NCBI GenBank assembly: GCA_036365515.1 | Contig: CM070873.1 | Span: forward strand, 177,493,604-177,557,603 | Origin: Torymus aiolomorphi | Lineage: Eukaryota > Arthropoda > Insecta > Hymenoptera > Torymidae | DNA length: 64,000 nt | Reading direction: 5' to 3' | Shown: positions 18,301 through 30,540 of the stretch, piece after piece | Layout of the letters: each line of letters opens with the position of its first letter | How positions within the stretch are numbered: the stretch's first letter is position 1 | The notes under the pieces: model-generated | The model's input: only the letters and a program-made list of their open reading frames with translations | Database searches by the model: none | What the model was told of the DNA's origin: nothing | Made by a program: the position numbers and the translations under genes

Positions 18301-20764
18301 AACATCTGTACCTATTCTAGGTATAGATTGGCAACCTAACACAGACTATTTTAGTTTTCACATCGAGAATTCCCCCTTGGAACTACCATTTACTAAACGT
18401 TCAGTTCTTTCGAGAATTGCTCGGATCTTTGATCCTTTGGGATGGTTAGCGCCTGTAGTGATCACTGCAAAGATTATTATGCAATTGTTATAGATTCTAA
18501 AGGTTAGTTGGGATGAGGATCTTCCTTCGGAAATTTCCAAGCGTTGGCAAAACTGGTTACAAGATCTTCCTTCAATCTCAGAGATCAAAATCCCTCGCTG
18601 GAGTGGATTCACACCATTGTGTGAACGTCTCGAAATACACGGATTCGCAGACGCATCCAAATTTGCGTATGGCGCAGTAGTATACCTGCGCTTAATTCAC
18701 GACCAAAAGGTGCTCGTCACCCTTCAAGTGGCTAAAACGCGAGTAGCTCCACTCAAGACGCTAAGCATACGTCGCTTAGAACTTTGCGCAGCGTTGCTAC
18801 TTGCTCGTTTGGTGCAAACTTTCATCGAATCATTCCCCATTAAGATCGAAAGTATTCACCTTTGGTCTGATTCTGCTGATGTGCTCTTCTGGTTAAAAGA
18901 CCATCCTTCCAGATGGGGTGTTTTTGTTGCTAACAGGTGTTCGGAAATTCAAACTCTATTACCTGAAGCTTATTGGCACCATGTGCATTCTGCTGACAAC
19001 CCCGCTGATGTCATTTCTCGAGGTATTGATCCCTCAAAACTAGCCTCGTATAGTTTATGGTGGAAAGGACCCGCCTGGCTCTCTGATAACCATGATCCTT
19101 GGCCGAGGTCCCATGATGAACTCAATTTTAGCGTAAATAATCTCAATCTTCAACCTCGTCATACTCTAGTCGTAAATAAGGGCACATCAAATTCTGTCGA
19201 GAGTACTCCAGAAATTTGGAACCTTATTAACGAAATTTCGTCATTAAGTAAGTTATATCGATTAGCATCGTACTGCTTTAGATTTGTTTACAGAACCTGC
19301 GCGAAAACCGTACGCGAAGAAACTACGAGTTCAGTTGTTAGTTTTCGTACTGTTCTTCAATCCCTACTATGCCATCATACTCCGACTTCGAAGGAGATAA
19401 GTGCTAGTGAGATTGAGAACACCAGACTTTGTCTGATATACCTTGTTCAAACGGTTTATTTTAAACTTGACCTCCAACAGTTACAAAGAACTGGTAAACT
19501 TTCAACGAAAAGTACTCTTTTATCGTTAAATCCCTTGATACAAACTCATTTGCTCAGGGTGGGCGGTCGCCTCTCACATTCTCTACTCGAAGAAGATGCT
19601 AAACATCTCCTCATCCTTCCAGCTGACTGTCACTTTACAACCTTATTAATAAGAGATGCTCATCATCGTACTCTCCATGGTGGTGTTCAATTAACGCTTG
19701 CTACACTCAGACGACAGTATTGGATAGTGAGAGGACGATCAGCGGTTAAGAAAGTCATCCGAGCTTGCATTACTTGCACTCGTCACGCCGCTCGTGTGCC
19801 TACACAATTAATGGAGGACTTGCCCCAAGCCCGAGCACGCCGCACTTCACCGTTTGAATGTGCTGGTGTTGACTACGCCGGCCCTATTAACGTTCGCCTT
19901 ACAAGAACTCGCGGAAAGGGTACAATGAAAGGCTATATCGCGATATTCATTTGCATGGCTACTAGAGCCGTACACATCGAGGTAGTCGAGGACTATACTA
20001 GCGAAACTTTCATCGCTGCTTTCCATCGATTTACCGCTCGTAGAGGACATTGTAAGGAACTCTATTCAGATCAGGGAACTAACTTCGTAGGTGCTGATGT
20101 TCTGTTAAGACAAAAGGTCGATGCGTCTTCCTCTTTCTCAACTCAAACTATCAAGTCTGTCGCTCGAGAAGGAACTTCTTGGATTTTTAATCCTCCAAGT
20201 GCTCCTCACTTCGGGGGCATTTGGGAAGCTGCGGTTAAATCAGCTAAGTATCATCTTCGTCGAATCATTGGAGATCAAGTTCTCACTTTTTCAGAACTTG
20301 CTACTCTTATGTGCCGTATTGAAGCTTGCCTTAACTCCAGACCATTAACTGCTCTCACCGATGACCCGTCTGACCTTGATTTCCTTTCACCATCACACTT
20401 TCTTATACAGCGTTCATCATTTTTAGTTCCGGAAGAAAACGTCACCAAAGTCAACGTTCCTCCAGGAAAGCGCTGGCTCCTTATTAGCCAGCTGGCTCAA
20501 CACTTCTGGCAACGATGGTCGACGGAATATCTGACCTCGTTGCAGGTCCGTCAAAAGTGGAAGCAACAGCAACCTCCAGTAGCTGTAGGTGATCTCGCGC
20601 TCATACGTAACGAGCTCACGCCTCCAGCCAAGTGGCCTCTGGCTCGTGTCACCGCAGTCCATCCAGGAAGTGATGGCCTCACCCGCGTGGTCGACCTTCG
20701 CACGGCCGCCATAACTCTTCGACGTCACATCGCCAAAGTCATCCGTCTCCTACCCAAGAAATAG
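15335..20764 (+). pseudogene. BEL/Pao gag-pol polyprotein with one in-frame TAG
   Basis: One reading frame runs from ATG 15335 to TAG 20764 with a single TAG at 18491-18493. Order: DUF1759-type gag (about residues 125-290), three Cys/His zinc knuckles (about 349-412), retropepsin with DPGS (about 507), reverse transcriptase, RNase H (FADASKFAYGA near 18650), integrase zinc domain (HHRTLHGG...CITC near 19660-19775), integrase core with D (VDYAGP), D (SDQGTNF) and E (GIWEAA), and a C-terminal DUF5641-like domain. The RT active-site box reads MYSDN where the family has Y-x-D-D, so the second catalytic Asp is Asn. The stop lies between RT and RNase H. Together these suggest an inactive copy despite near-identical LTRs. 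Confidence 0.9.
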
Positions 20765-20778
20765 GGACCGTTCGCCAT

Positions 20779-20798
20779 TCTGGCGAAGGTGGGCGGAA
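20779..20798 (+). promoter_or_regulatory. Polypurine-type tract before 3' LTR
   Basis: The purine-rich run 'gaaggtgggcggaa' lies directly before the LTR, where plus-strand priming would start. Confidence 0.6.
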
Positions 20799-21129
20799 TG
20801 TCGACGATCCAACGCCTAGAACGTTCGCGAGCTGATGTCATCAAGCCTTATAAGGCGATATACGGCTCGCGCAGGTGCGCAGCCAATCAGCGCTCTCCAC
20901 GCGGCCCTCTCTCACCGCCCCTCCTTCGACAAAGACTCGCCGACGGCACTTCGCAGCGCCGGCCGGCTCCTCAGTATCACGCGCGACGGCCGAGAGAGAG
21001 AGCAGCAACATCAATGTACGCTACGAGGCACAACGGACACGCATTAATAAAGTCTCTTGTCTCCACACGAAACGCCTACTCTTTTTGAACCTCTACAATC
21101 CACGATCCAATCACATTCAACACAAAACA
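20799..21129 (+). repeat. 3' LTR of BEL/Pao copy 1
   Basis: 331 bp, near-identical to the 5' LTR, followed by the CTCAA target duplication. Confidence 0.95.
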
Positions 21130-21134
21130 CTCAA

Positions 21135-22760
21135 CAAACATCAAAATATGTTTTGTTAAAAATCCGGTATAACCTATTTTTTAGAATGTATAAATTAGCT
21201 TATTTTATTTATAAGATTGTATTTGAATAATGTTAGTTAATATTTAGCAAAAATCTGTAGCTGCAACAATTTACATCAAAATACTTTTTGTCAAGAACCC
21301 GTGCAGGGTTGAGATGACTTATATGCAACATTTTTATTGCATTTCTAAGATTGCCTTGAATAAAAAAACGCTGCGAAATCATTGACACGTAGCCTTCTCA
21401 AGCTTAATTCTTAATTTACTTATGCCTTTAATAAAGATTTAATGCCAATATTAAAAATTACACCTATTTATAACGTAATTGACATTTTATTCATTTATGA
21501 AAATATACCTATATGGCCGTTGTTATTTGTACCTACAGATTTCTTATCTTATACGTAATAAAAAATGTACAAATAAGGAAATGTGAGGTCTCTTTTGCAA
21601 AACTGTTGTACGAATAAGAAATAATCGCAAGATTACAAAAATAGTTATAAAAAACATCAATTGCAAATAATAATGTCACTTAACAGCTAAATTCTATAAT
21701 TCTAACCTAAAAATTTACTACATGTATGCATATATGAGTAGAGGAAAGGATAGATTAAGCGTGTCTTCATTTTGGAGTTAAAATAACGCAAGGGACGAGA
21801 TTGTACGTCGCCTCGAGACAGTTTCGTGCGTTTTTCCCGGTTGCTGTTGAAGCCACTCCTTCATACACATAGCAGATCTAGTACGAATTGAGTGAGGGAT
21901 GATAGGTTGATTTTACTATTGGCAAGCTCAGATCGTCCTCAGCGAAAGCAAGTCGAAGTGAGAAATCAGACACATATCTAATTCAGGGAACCGGGAGGTC
22001 CGTTCCCTCAAATCGCAGCGAGCGAGTGTGCTTTGAAATGTTGACACATACAACGAAATACCTCGGGCAGGCATAAGGGATAATAGTCCAGTAAACCAAT
22101 GGCTGTAATCGACATGTCGGGCAAAGAGCTCCATTTTTATATTTTTAAAATGCTTTTAAAAACACCAGGTTCACCCCTAATTTTGCACAAAAGTACCCCC
22201 GAAAACGGGTTTTTGCTTATAACTCGCGAACGATAAGAGATATCGAAAAATTCACAAACCAAAATTATAGAGCATACAGATCTATATAAGAACGATTTAT
22301 ATCACTTATATTCCCACGAGGTATCTTCTCCCATCTTCCTAATTATTGAATAGGAGGGGAATTAGTCGCTCGTGGTGGTAGCGATTTTCCATAAACTTAT
22401 AGTTATGCTTTTAGGCACGGCGCGATACACGGTACGATATGTGCTGAGTTGCAATTTCACTTATGAAGAGCTTTGTACTTATATCTGTGCGTATTTTTTT
22501 CTTGCAACTTTGTACTGGTAGCTCTGCGCGTTTGGGTTGAAAATTATTAGGTAGCTTTCACGTTAGTGATATATATATATATATATATCTATACACATCG
22601 GGAAAATGACTATAAATATGCTTACATTCATTCACATTAACGGCTCTTTCAATTCGTTTAAATACTACAATGGGATAAATGCTCGAGGCTAGTCAGCGCA
22701 AGAAAGGGATCTGTAGTACCGGTGCTCTGGGTAATGAGACTTGCGGAGGACCGGAAGCAG
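21135..22760. other. AT-rich non-coding DNA
   Basis: No gene is supported. 22140-22400 resembles a repeat-type sequence ('ttgcttataactcgcgaacg') but has no partner in this window. A TA run lies at 22569-22588. Confidence 0.45.
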
Positions 22761-22762
22761 TG

Positions 22763-22818
22763 CGGTCGGTAGCCCCACGGTTAGGGCGCTCGACTTTCGT
22801 CTGAATCTAGATGACCTG
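22763..22818 (+). other. Partial tRNA-like block
   Basis: 'ggtagccccacggttaggg' and 'gcgctcgactttcgtctgaa' match the first part of the better preserved block at 38450-38520 (minus). The B box is lost here. Confidence 0.4.
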
Positions 22819-22984
22819 TTACAATACTAAATATTACTCAAAAGAAATGCATATGATAGAAATAAAATAAATGCGTATGCCAATTACAAAAAAATTACTC
22901 AAAAAGAAATGCCAGAAATATAACTGTTTAGCTAAAGCAGTTAACATAAAAAAATGGTGCTCTGTCTATTTAGATTTATCGATT

Positions 22985-23150
22985 GGAAAAGCACATTATA
23001 TATATATATATTTTTTTTTGTGCGGGGAGGGGGGGATTGAGGGGCCTTTGGAGAGTCTAAAACTCATATATAGAGACGTATTTTAACGGTGTTTTGAGGG
23101 GCGGTGAGGGGGGATAGTGAGGGGAGGATGAGGGGGGTGAGGTGGGGCTG
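22985..23150 (+). repeat. G-rich strand-asymmetric block
   Basis: Many G runs of 3-7 ('gcggggagggggggattgag', 'gaggggcggtgagggggg') lie on the plus strand with almost no C. The composition is compatible with G-quadruplex formation. No coding frame. Confidence 0.6.
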
Positions 23151-23159
23151 ATCGATCAA

Positions 23160-24010
23160 TTTTCTGAAACAACTATATAATATAGGAAGATATATAAACT
23201 GATTTTTCAACCTTTTATTTAATTTTTTATACGCAGCTATAACTTTACCATTTTTTAATTTAATAATTTTTTATATTATTTATCGAAAAGTATACATCTT
23301 GAGGTTTGGTTCATCATTTGTGTTTTATACATAACTTGAGCTATAGTTACAGCTTTTTGAATCTTAGGTGCTTGAAATTTCGAACGTTCATAGTGAACGA
23401 AAGATTTTTGCCATTTTCAAATTTAGCCGAATTTGGCTACATAATACATTTAAAATCGGATAATAACTGTATTTCTTCACTTCTCACTCTTGCAGTCACC
23501 AGTAAACCACACTCTGGGGAATTCTAACCAGAATTAGAAACTTTAAGTTAATATTTCGTTCATTATGAACGTTCGGAATTTCAAACACGTATCTTAAACT
23601 TCGGAGTTCTCAAAAAGTTATGAGTTTTTGAGGTTTTCTCCTATATTGATGTAAATCATTTATAATACAAAGTGAATGCACGTTGCATGTGCTCTTTCTA
23701 GATGGTAAACGATGAGTTGCTGTAATAATTTTTATTTCACCTTAATTTTGTGACTTTATTAAAAATCTCTTAAATACTCAAAATTAATATTTTAAAAATT
23801 TATAACTCTTTGAGTATTTATTTTCGTAGATGTATAAAACATTTTAATATTGAAATAACCTCAATTTTCAAGAAAAATTATTGTGACAGGGTAACACCAT
23901 TTTTCTTTGTTTAAATTGCGTTTTTGTTTAAATTGACACCTCGATATTTAGATTCTACGAATCGCAATCTATAAATAAAGATGCTCCGTTTTCTCTATTG
24001 CATTCGCTGG
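23160..24010. other. AT-rich non-coding DNA
   Basis: Contains only a short inverted word ('cgaacgttcatagtgaacg' near 23380 and its relative near 23560). Confidence 0.4.
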
Positions 24011-24015
24011 TATAC

Positions 24016-24171
24016 ATGGCTGAGATACTAGCAGAAAAATTTCCGGCCGCTGGGCCAGCCATGCAGAATCGCTTGAAACTGAGAAACGGATCGCGAGAGG
24101 CACGCGTGCTCGTACAAGATATCAGCCAGCAGCGATTCGGTAAATTCTTCCGAGCACGCCGAGTCGCGTAG
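24016..24171 (+). CDS. Small ORF (51 codons) in a GC island
   Basis: ATG at 24016 opens a 51-codon frame ending TAG inside a 170-bp GC-rich island surrounded by AT-rich DNA. The peptide is Arg/Ala-rich with a basic end (FGKFFRARRVA). No family is recognised. It may be a first exon, a relic or chance. Confidence 0.2.
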   Translation: MAEILAEKFPAAGPAMQNRLKLRNGSREARVLVQDISQQRFGKFFRARRVA

Positions 24172-24929
24172 TGTTAATCGCCGAAATTATCGGTTGTTAT
24201 TAGCTTGTTGGACGAACTGTCTGCTACTCTATATATATTATATACATATATTATATATGTAGATTATTATCTCTTTATATTAATTAAGTATATGCATCGT
24301 CATAAGATGAAAATTTTTTATCATTGACAAGTAGATCATGATGATAGTTGGTGTATAAATTATTATTTCATTTTGAATTTTGGAGTTAATTTGGAAAAAT
24401 ATAACCTATATAAGCAGCTGTACCAATCAATGGGCAATAGCAATATTATAATCAGATAAGTAGTAAACTTTTATTATAAAGTTATAAAACTCAATAATGT
24501 TTATAAGTATTGTTACTTTGTGAAATCTTGTTTTTATTTATAACATAATATAAGTAGCAAACTTTTATTAGAAAATAAATATCGTGAGTTAGTTTAAAAT
24601 TATTAGTTAATTAATATAAATTTCATAGATCTCAAGCAGTCGACTGGTGATAAGAAGAATTCATTTATTCATGTTTCAATCAACGGAGGAATAACTTTAA
24701 TTAGATAAGTACTTACTGGCTAAAAGTTAAATTGCTAAAATCATCTTTTAAAAATTGATACTTTGGGTGATTTTTTACTTTTACAGATGCAAATATTACA
24801 CAAGAAGAGTTATGAAGACATTTTGGAGATATAGCCAATAATTTTTTGGATATCTAATTTTTACAGATATTACATAAGAAGATTGTTTGGCGTTATTTTG
24901 GAGATATAGCGAATAATGTTAAGGAGTTT

Positions 24930-25620
24930 TATATATATCTTAGAAAAGATTATGTCATATGAAAAACACGAAAAGGACGTGTTATTGTGAAAATGTCAAC
25001 AAATAAAAGTGCTCAGTTATTCTCATATGATTTTCCCAGTGTGGGAGACGTTAAAAGTTTAATTTATACAAGAATATCATCAAGAAACCTTTGATTTTCA
25101 GTGATTCCCAGTTCATAAACTGATTGTGTTTTCTTACAAGATTATGTGTGGATAATGAGGTGTTATTAATTTACAGTTTCAATTCAAGAACTTATATCTA
25201 ACTTATATCTTATCAAAGATTATGTCAAAGGAAAAAAGGAAAAAGTATGTGTTATTATTGTGAAAATGTCAACAATTAAAAGTGCTCAGTTATTCTCATG
25301 TATGATTTTCCCAGGGTGGGATACGTTAAAAGTTTAATCTATACAAGAATGTCATCAAGAAACCTTTGATTCGCAGTGATTCCCAGTTCATAAATTGGTT
25401 GTTTTTTCTTACAAGATTATGTGTAGATAATGAGGCATTATTAATTTACATACTTTCAATTGAAGAACTTATATCTAACATATCTCACCAATGATTATGT
25501 CAAACGAAAAAAGGAAAAAGGATGTGTTATTATTGTGAAAATGTCAACAAATAAAAGTGCTCAGTTATTCTCATGTATGATTTTCCCAGGGTTGGAGACG
25601 TTAAAAGTTTAATCTATGCT
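24930..25620 (+). repeat. Tandem repeat, about 274-bp unit, 2.5 copies
   Basis: The word 'gaaaatgtcaacaa' recurs at 24989, 25262 and 25537, giving periods of 273 and 275. Each unit carries 'aaaagtgctcagttattctc' and a short frame starting ATG TCA ACA. The third unit runs into the decayed frame below. Confidence 0.85.
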
Positions 25621-26260
25621 GAAACGAAACTGAGCTGTTGTAAAAGCAACATTCACATTTCGCTTATGTTTTCAAGAAAAAAACAAGCAGCAATGCTTGC
25701 TTGTAAAGAATTGTGCAGCTGGGATCTACTGATCCAACAACATACCTGCGTTAAGATCTTTTTTAATTGGACAAAATACAATAGTAAATGGACTGGAACG
25801 AGTATTTTGTGAAAAAACTTTGCACCACCTGCCTTTATGGATATTGTAGTTGGCATAAGAAATAGAAATGGCATAAATTGAATCGATCCTCACTCTTACA
25901 TAAAACAGATAGTACACCAATTCGAATGAACTTCAAAGGAAGAAAAACATTTGATCCTATATAAAAGTACATTAGAATCTTTGTTTATGCCGGAAAGCTA
26001 TACTATCATCAAACATCGACTGCACTCACTATGATACAACTGACATTTTATTTTCTGAAGTGGAAACAGTTATGCACTGCAATGAATTTATGAGTCGTGC
26101 GAAGTTTGCTGCTGTAGACATTTTTATGAAGCACTTGGCCCCAGCGATATTGGTTTGGTAATATGCATTCTGAAGTTTAGATTGCTCAACATATTCTACA
26201 TTTATCTCCGTATATACACGGATCGAGAAAAAATGTGTAGGAAAAATTACAATTTTCTAT
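25573..26260 (+). pseudogene. Decayed coding region, unknown
   Basis: The first 79 codons are open. The same frame then continues to about 26261 with only TGA stops (25810, 25879, 25927, 26032, 26041 and two more), and a second frame becomes protein-like at about 25997-26150. A low density of TAA/TAG in such AT-rich DNA suggests former coding. No family is recognised. Confidence 0.3.
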
Positions 26261-26469
26261 AGTAACCGTGGGACAGATGCAAATTTTTAAGAAAAATTTG
26301 ACTACAATTTATAGTAAAAATTGGTATTTTTGTAGTAAAATTTACAAAATCATTCGAATTTTTATTGGTATTCTTCCTAGCGGAAATATTTTTGTTCAGA
26401 AAAGTTGAAAACTGTTAGTAAGATTTTTATATATATAACAGTATGTAATAACTCTTTCTGAGATAGAAA

Positions 26470-26825
26470 GAGTTATTACTCCGCTTTCTCGACATCCTTC
26501 AAACTGTACCAAAAACTTTAACGAGAGCTTAAATATTTTTCAAAACAATCAACACGTTGTTAAAAAACATCATTTATTAAGTACGTTCTCATAACATAGT
26601 TTGTCTAGTCCTTTTATTCGTCTAATCTCATCTATTCAATAAGCACTCTCTACAAATGGTAATAATTTTTTCCATGACTATATAAATAATAATGTTATTA
26701 ATATAAAACTTTCTACGAAAGTATAAAATAAGGCAAGTATAAAAGTTTTTTCTGTATAATCTACTTGACCTCCCTCTCTTTCCCCTCTCCACACTTGCTC
26801 CGTCGCGCCATCTCTTTCTCTCCCT

Positions 26826-26875
<50 letters not shown>

Positions 26876-27870
26876 ATTCGTCAAACTCTGTATACCAGAA
26901 ACTATAATGAGAGCTTAAATATTTTTTGAAAACAAAACGTTTTTTAAAAAACTAATTTTTTAAGTACGTTTTAACAACAGAATTTGTCTAGTCCTTTTAT
27001 TTCTTCTAATCTCATCTATGTATTCAATAAGCACTTTCTAAAAATGGTAATAGTTTTTTATATGACAGTACAAATAATAATATTATTTACATAAAATTTT
27101 CTACGAAAGTATAAAATAAGGCAAGTATAGAAGTTTTTTAGTCTACAAAATAATAATATTTATGATTTTTTAAAAGAAATCAAATAAATACTAGTGAAAA
27201 AGTCTTTTACTTTTTTGAGTCAATGTATGCTGATGCTGAACAAATTATATGTAACTAAATACATTCAAATTATTCACTGCAAATCAAACAAACGAAAGTT
27301 GTGAAATCAGTTAACGATAGTCAGGTAAAGCAAACAACTCTCCGAAACCACTGTTTGCCTATTCTCAGAAATGTATTCAAATTTGTTCAACTTTCTATAT
27401 AAGTTAAATACAAGAAAGTACTGAAATCCATTTATTGTAGTCAAGTACCCATAAGTTAACTTGACTGACATAATAGAACTTTTCGTATCTACTCAAAATT
27501 ATTCAGCCAGTAGGCATAAAGTACCTACTACTTAACGCCCAAGAGGCTTAATAGTTCACATACTCCTACAAAATTTTAAAGAACCTACTTTACGCTCGTG
27601 TGAGCGAAAATTATTTAATTATATAACTATAATGTCTTCTTTTTACGTCCAAAATTCATAAGAATTTGTTCTGATATTTACAACAAGTCAAAGCCTACAT
27701 AAAAAATTACACAATTACCTACACATCACTATTTTTCATTATTCTTTCTCAATTTTGAACTTTCTATAATATTACATATCTTGGAAGGACAAAAGAAGTC
27801 TAGAGCTGCTCCAGCAGGGGTGGTCCTCCTTTCTCCCATACATACTTGGCGGGCCCGACGCCATATTTAT
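26470..27870 (-). repeat. Dispersed repeat, copy 2 (reverse of 4280-5285)
   Basis: Reverse complement of the copy at 4280, again with a microsatellite (CT at 26828-26872). It contains an internal duplication: 'cttctacgaaagtataaaat' type words occur near 26709 and 27098. Confidence 0.7.
26828..26872. repeat. (CT)n microsatellite
   Basis: Pure CT dinucleotide run. The Arg/Glu frame on the other strand is an artefact. Confidence 0.95.
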
Positions 27871-28965
27871 ATAAATTTATAGTCTAGTCAAAAGTGCTTT
27901 AAATTTACTAACCATTTTATAAGCAACCTATTTTTCATTCTTTTCCCGCGTGTAAATATGAGATCTCATACGAGTATTTCAGACATCAGATCTCATATGA
28001 GATCTCATACATGAGATGTCATCTGCGATTTTATATATTATGGGTTCTCAAATGATATTTTCACGAGGGCTTACATCTTCTATTGAATATGTACAAGCAA
28101 CCGGTTTATACATTTTATCTGATCTTTAAACATATGAATATTTATATGAAAATGGCAATGTCTACTACACCTTGAACTGCAAACCGTCGGGCCCGCCAAG
28201 TATGTATGGGAGAAAGGAGGACCACCCCTGCTGGAGCAGCTCTAGACTTCTTTTGTCCTTCCAAGATGCGTAATATTATAGAAGGTTCAAAATTGAGAAA
28301 GAATAATGAAAAATAGGGATGTGTTGGTAATTGTGTAATTTTTTATGTAGGCTTTGACTAGTTGTAAATATCTGAACAAATTCTTATGAATTTTAGATGT
28401 AAAAAGAAGACATTATAGTTATATAATTAAATAATTTTCGTTCACACGGGCGTAAAGTACGTAGGTTCTGTAAAATTTTGTAGGAATACTAAATACTGGT
28501 GCAAAAGTCTTTTACTTTTTTGAGTCAATGTATGCTGATGCTGAACAAATTATATGTAACTAAATACATTCAAATTATTCACTGCAAATCAAACAAACGA
28601 AAGTTGTGAAATCAGTTATCGATAGTCAAGAAAAGCAAACAACTCTCCGAAACCACTGTTTGTCTATTCTCAGAAATGTATTCAAATTTGTTCAACTTTC
28701 TATATAAGTTAAACACAAGAAAGTACTGAAATCCATTTATTGTAGTCAAGTACCCTTAAGTTAACTTGACTGACATAATAGAACTTTTCGTATCTACTCA
28801 AAATTATTCAGCCAGCAGGCATAAAGTACCTACTACTTAACGCCCAAGAGGCGTAATAGTTCACATAGTCATACAAAATTTTACAGAATCTACGTACTTT
28901 ACGCCCGTGTGAGCGAAAATTATTTAATTATATAACTATAATGTCTTCTTTTTACGTCTAAAATT
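27185..28965. repeat. Nested copies of the dispersed repeat
   Basis: 27185-27650 and 28500-28965 are direct copies (about 95% by eye). 27650-27870 and 28180-28440 are inverted copies around a 300-bp spacer that holds palindromic 'gagatctc' words (27960-28030). Confidence 0.75.
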
Positions 28966-29337
28966 CGTAATAATTTGTTACAGCTGTATCATCTGCGTAT
29001 GATACTATAGTGTCTTCGGGGATGTCTAGTAGCAAGTCGTTGATATAAAGTAAGACTAGTAAGGGTTCCAAAATGGTTCCTTGAGGAACACCCATATTGA
29101 CTGATTGGAAGTGGCTGTTTATATTATTTAATTTTACTTTCTGCAGTATATTTCCTAGATAACTTTTTATTAGGTTATAAGCACTTCCTCTTATTCCGTA
29201 ATTGTATAGTTTATGAAGTAAAATTTGATGGTTCACCGTGTCAAAAGTTTTGGCGAGGTCCAGGAAAGTTATGGCAATGGGAGTGCTCTTGTCTAATTTA
29301 TCATATATTGCGTTAGATATTAGGGATAGAGTAAAAT
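28958..29337 (-). pseudogene. LINE reverse transcriptase, palm part
   Basis: Shows the RT motif 'FLDLAKTFDTVNH', then 'GVPQGTILEPLLVLLYIND' and the catalytic 'YADDT'. The frame ends at the junction with the dispersed repeat, so thumb and C-terminal regions are missing. Matches non-LTR reverse transcriptases of the Jockey/CR1 group. Confidence 0.85.
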
Positions 29338-30143
29338 TGAAAATATCCATGTGGATTTTACACTGATTTCCACATGGAATCCATATGGAATCCATATGGA
29401 ATCCATATGGAATCTATACGGATTCCATATGGATTCCATGTCGATTCCATGTGGAAATCAGTCCCAAATCGTCCTGTGGACTTCCACATGGAATTCCATA
29501 TAGATTTCCTTATGAATTTTTCTACAAACATTTGTAAAACAAAATCCGTATGGATTTCCATGTAGATTTCCATGGGGAAATCCAGGTAAAAACGACATGA
29601 TCCATATAGATTTCCACATGGATTTCCATATGGTAATTTTAATGTTTATAAAAATGTTTATTTATAAAATTGTTATATTTTTTTTTACTAAGATACATAT
29701 TTTTGACAACAAGTACTGTAGAATCTTTTCGAAGAATTACATAAGAGGAAATTATAGTTTATAATTTTTTATGCTTTACTGACATGGTAAAAAACGTATC
29801 CCTAGTAAAAAAATTTAAAAATTTTATAAATAAACATTTTTATAAACATTTAAATTACCACATGGAAATCCATATGGAAATCTACATGGATCATATCGTT
29901 TTTACCTGGATTTCTCCATGAAAAACTACATGGAAATCCATACGGATTTTGTTTTACAAATATTTGTAGAAAAATTCATATAGAAATTTATATGGAATTC
30001 CATGTGGAAATCCACAGGACGATTTGGGACTGATTTCCACATGGAATCCACGTGGAATCCATATGGAATCCGTATAGATTCCATATGGATTCCATATGGA
30101 TTCCATGTGGAAATCAATATAAAATCCACATGGATATTTTCAA
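29338..30143. mobile_element. Palindromic MITE in the LINE RT
   Basis: Ends are TTGAAAATATCCATGTGG and its inverted copy. Arms are made of degenerate 'ccatatggaatccatatgg' words and pair along their whole length around an AT-rich centre (29620-29900). It splits the RT frame. Confidence 0.8.
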
Positions 30144-30536
30144 GAGGGCATCTTTTGTACTTTTATTTTTCCTGAAACCATATTGATTTTTGACCAGTAT
30201 TTCGCATTTGTTTATGAAATTTGTTATTCTATTGTGTATGATTTTTTCTAATATTTTTGCTAGGTTTGAGATAAGTGAAATGGGTCTGTAGTTAGTGGCG
30301 ATATGTTTTTCTTTTGATTTATGGATAGGTATAACTTCTGCAGTTTTCAGTGCATCTGGCCTTTTCTATACAGAGGTTGAAAATGTGAACTAGGGGTTCT
30401 GCTATATGTTCAACCAGGGTTTTCAATGTTTTACCATTGATATTATCAATACCACCATTTTTGTTTTCCATTCGGCAGATAATTTTTAAAATTTCCTGGT
30501 GGTTGGTTGGCTTGAAGAATATACTTTTGCTGTTCA
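30144..30536 (-). pseudogene. LINE reverse transcriptase, N-terminal part
   Basis: Reads as the early RT region (a segment with 'ENKNGGIDNINGKTLK', then in another frame a NYRPISL-type motif and 'NQYGFRKNKST'). One frameshift lies near 30345. Confidence 0.75.
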
Positions 30537-30540
30537 TTAA

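Larger units (their letters stand above)
13460..21129 (+). mobile_element. BEL/Pao LTR retrotransposon, near full length
   Basis: 331-bp LTRs (13460-13790 and 20799-21129) begin TG and end CA, differ at three positions by direct reading, and are flanked by the 5-bp duplication CTCAA (13455-13459 and 21130-21134). It has a tRNA-Tyr-type primer site, a 1.5 kb leader, one gag-pol frame with a single TAG, and a purine-rich tract before the 3' LTR. Low LTR divergence points to recent insertion. Confidence 0.95.

Noticed and set aside
25573..26261. Mitochondrial insertion (TGA as Trp)
   Set aside because: The frame shows no mitochondrial protein similarity, and the better downstream coding is in another phase.
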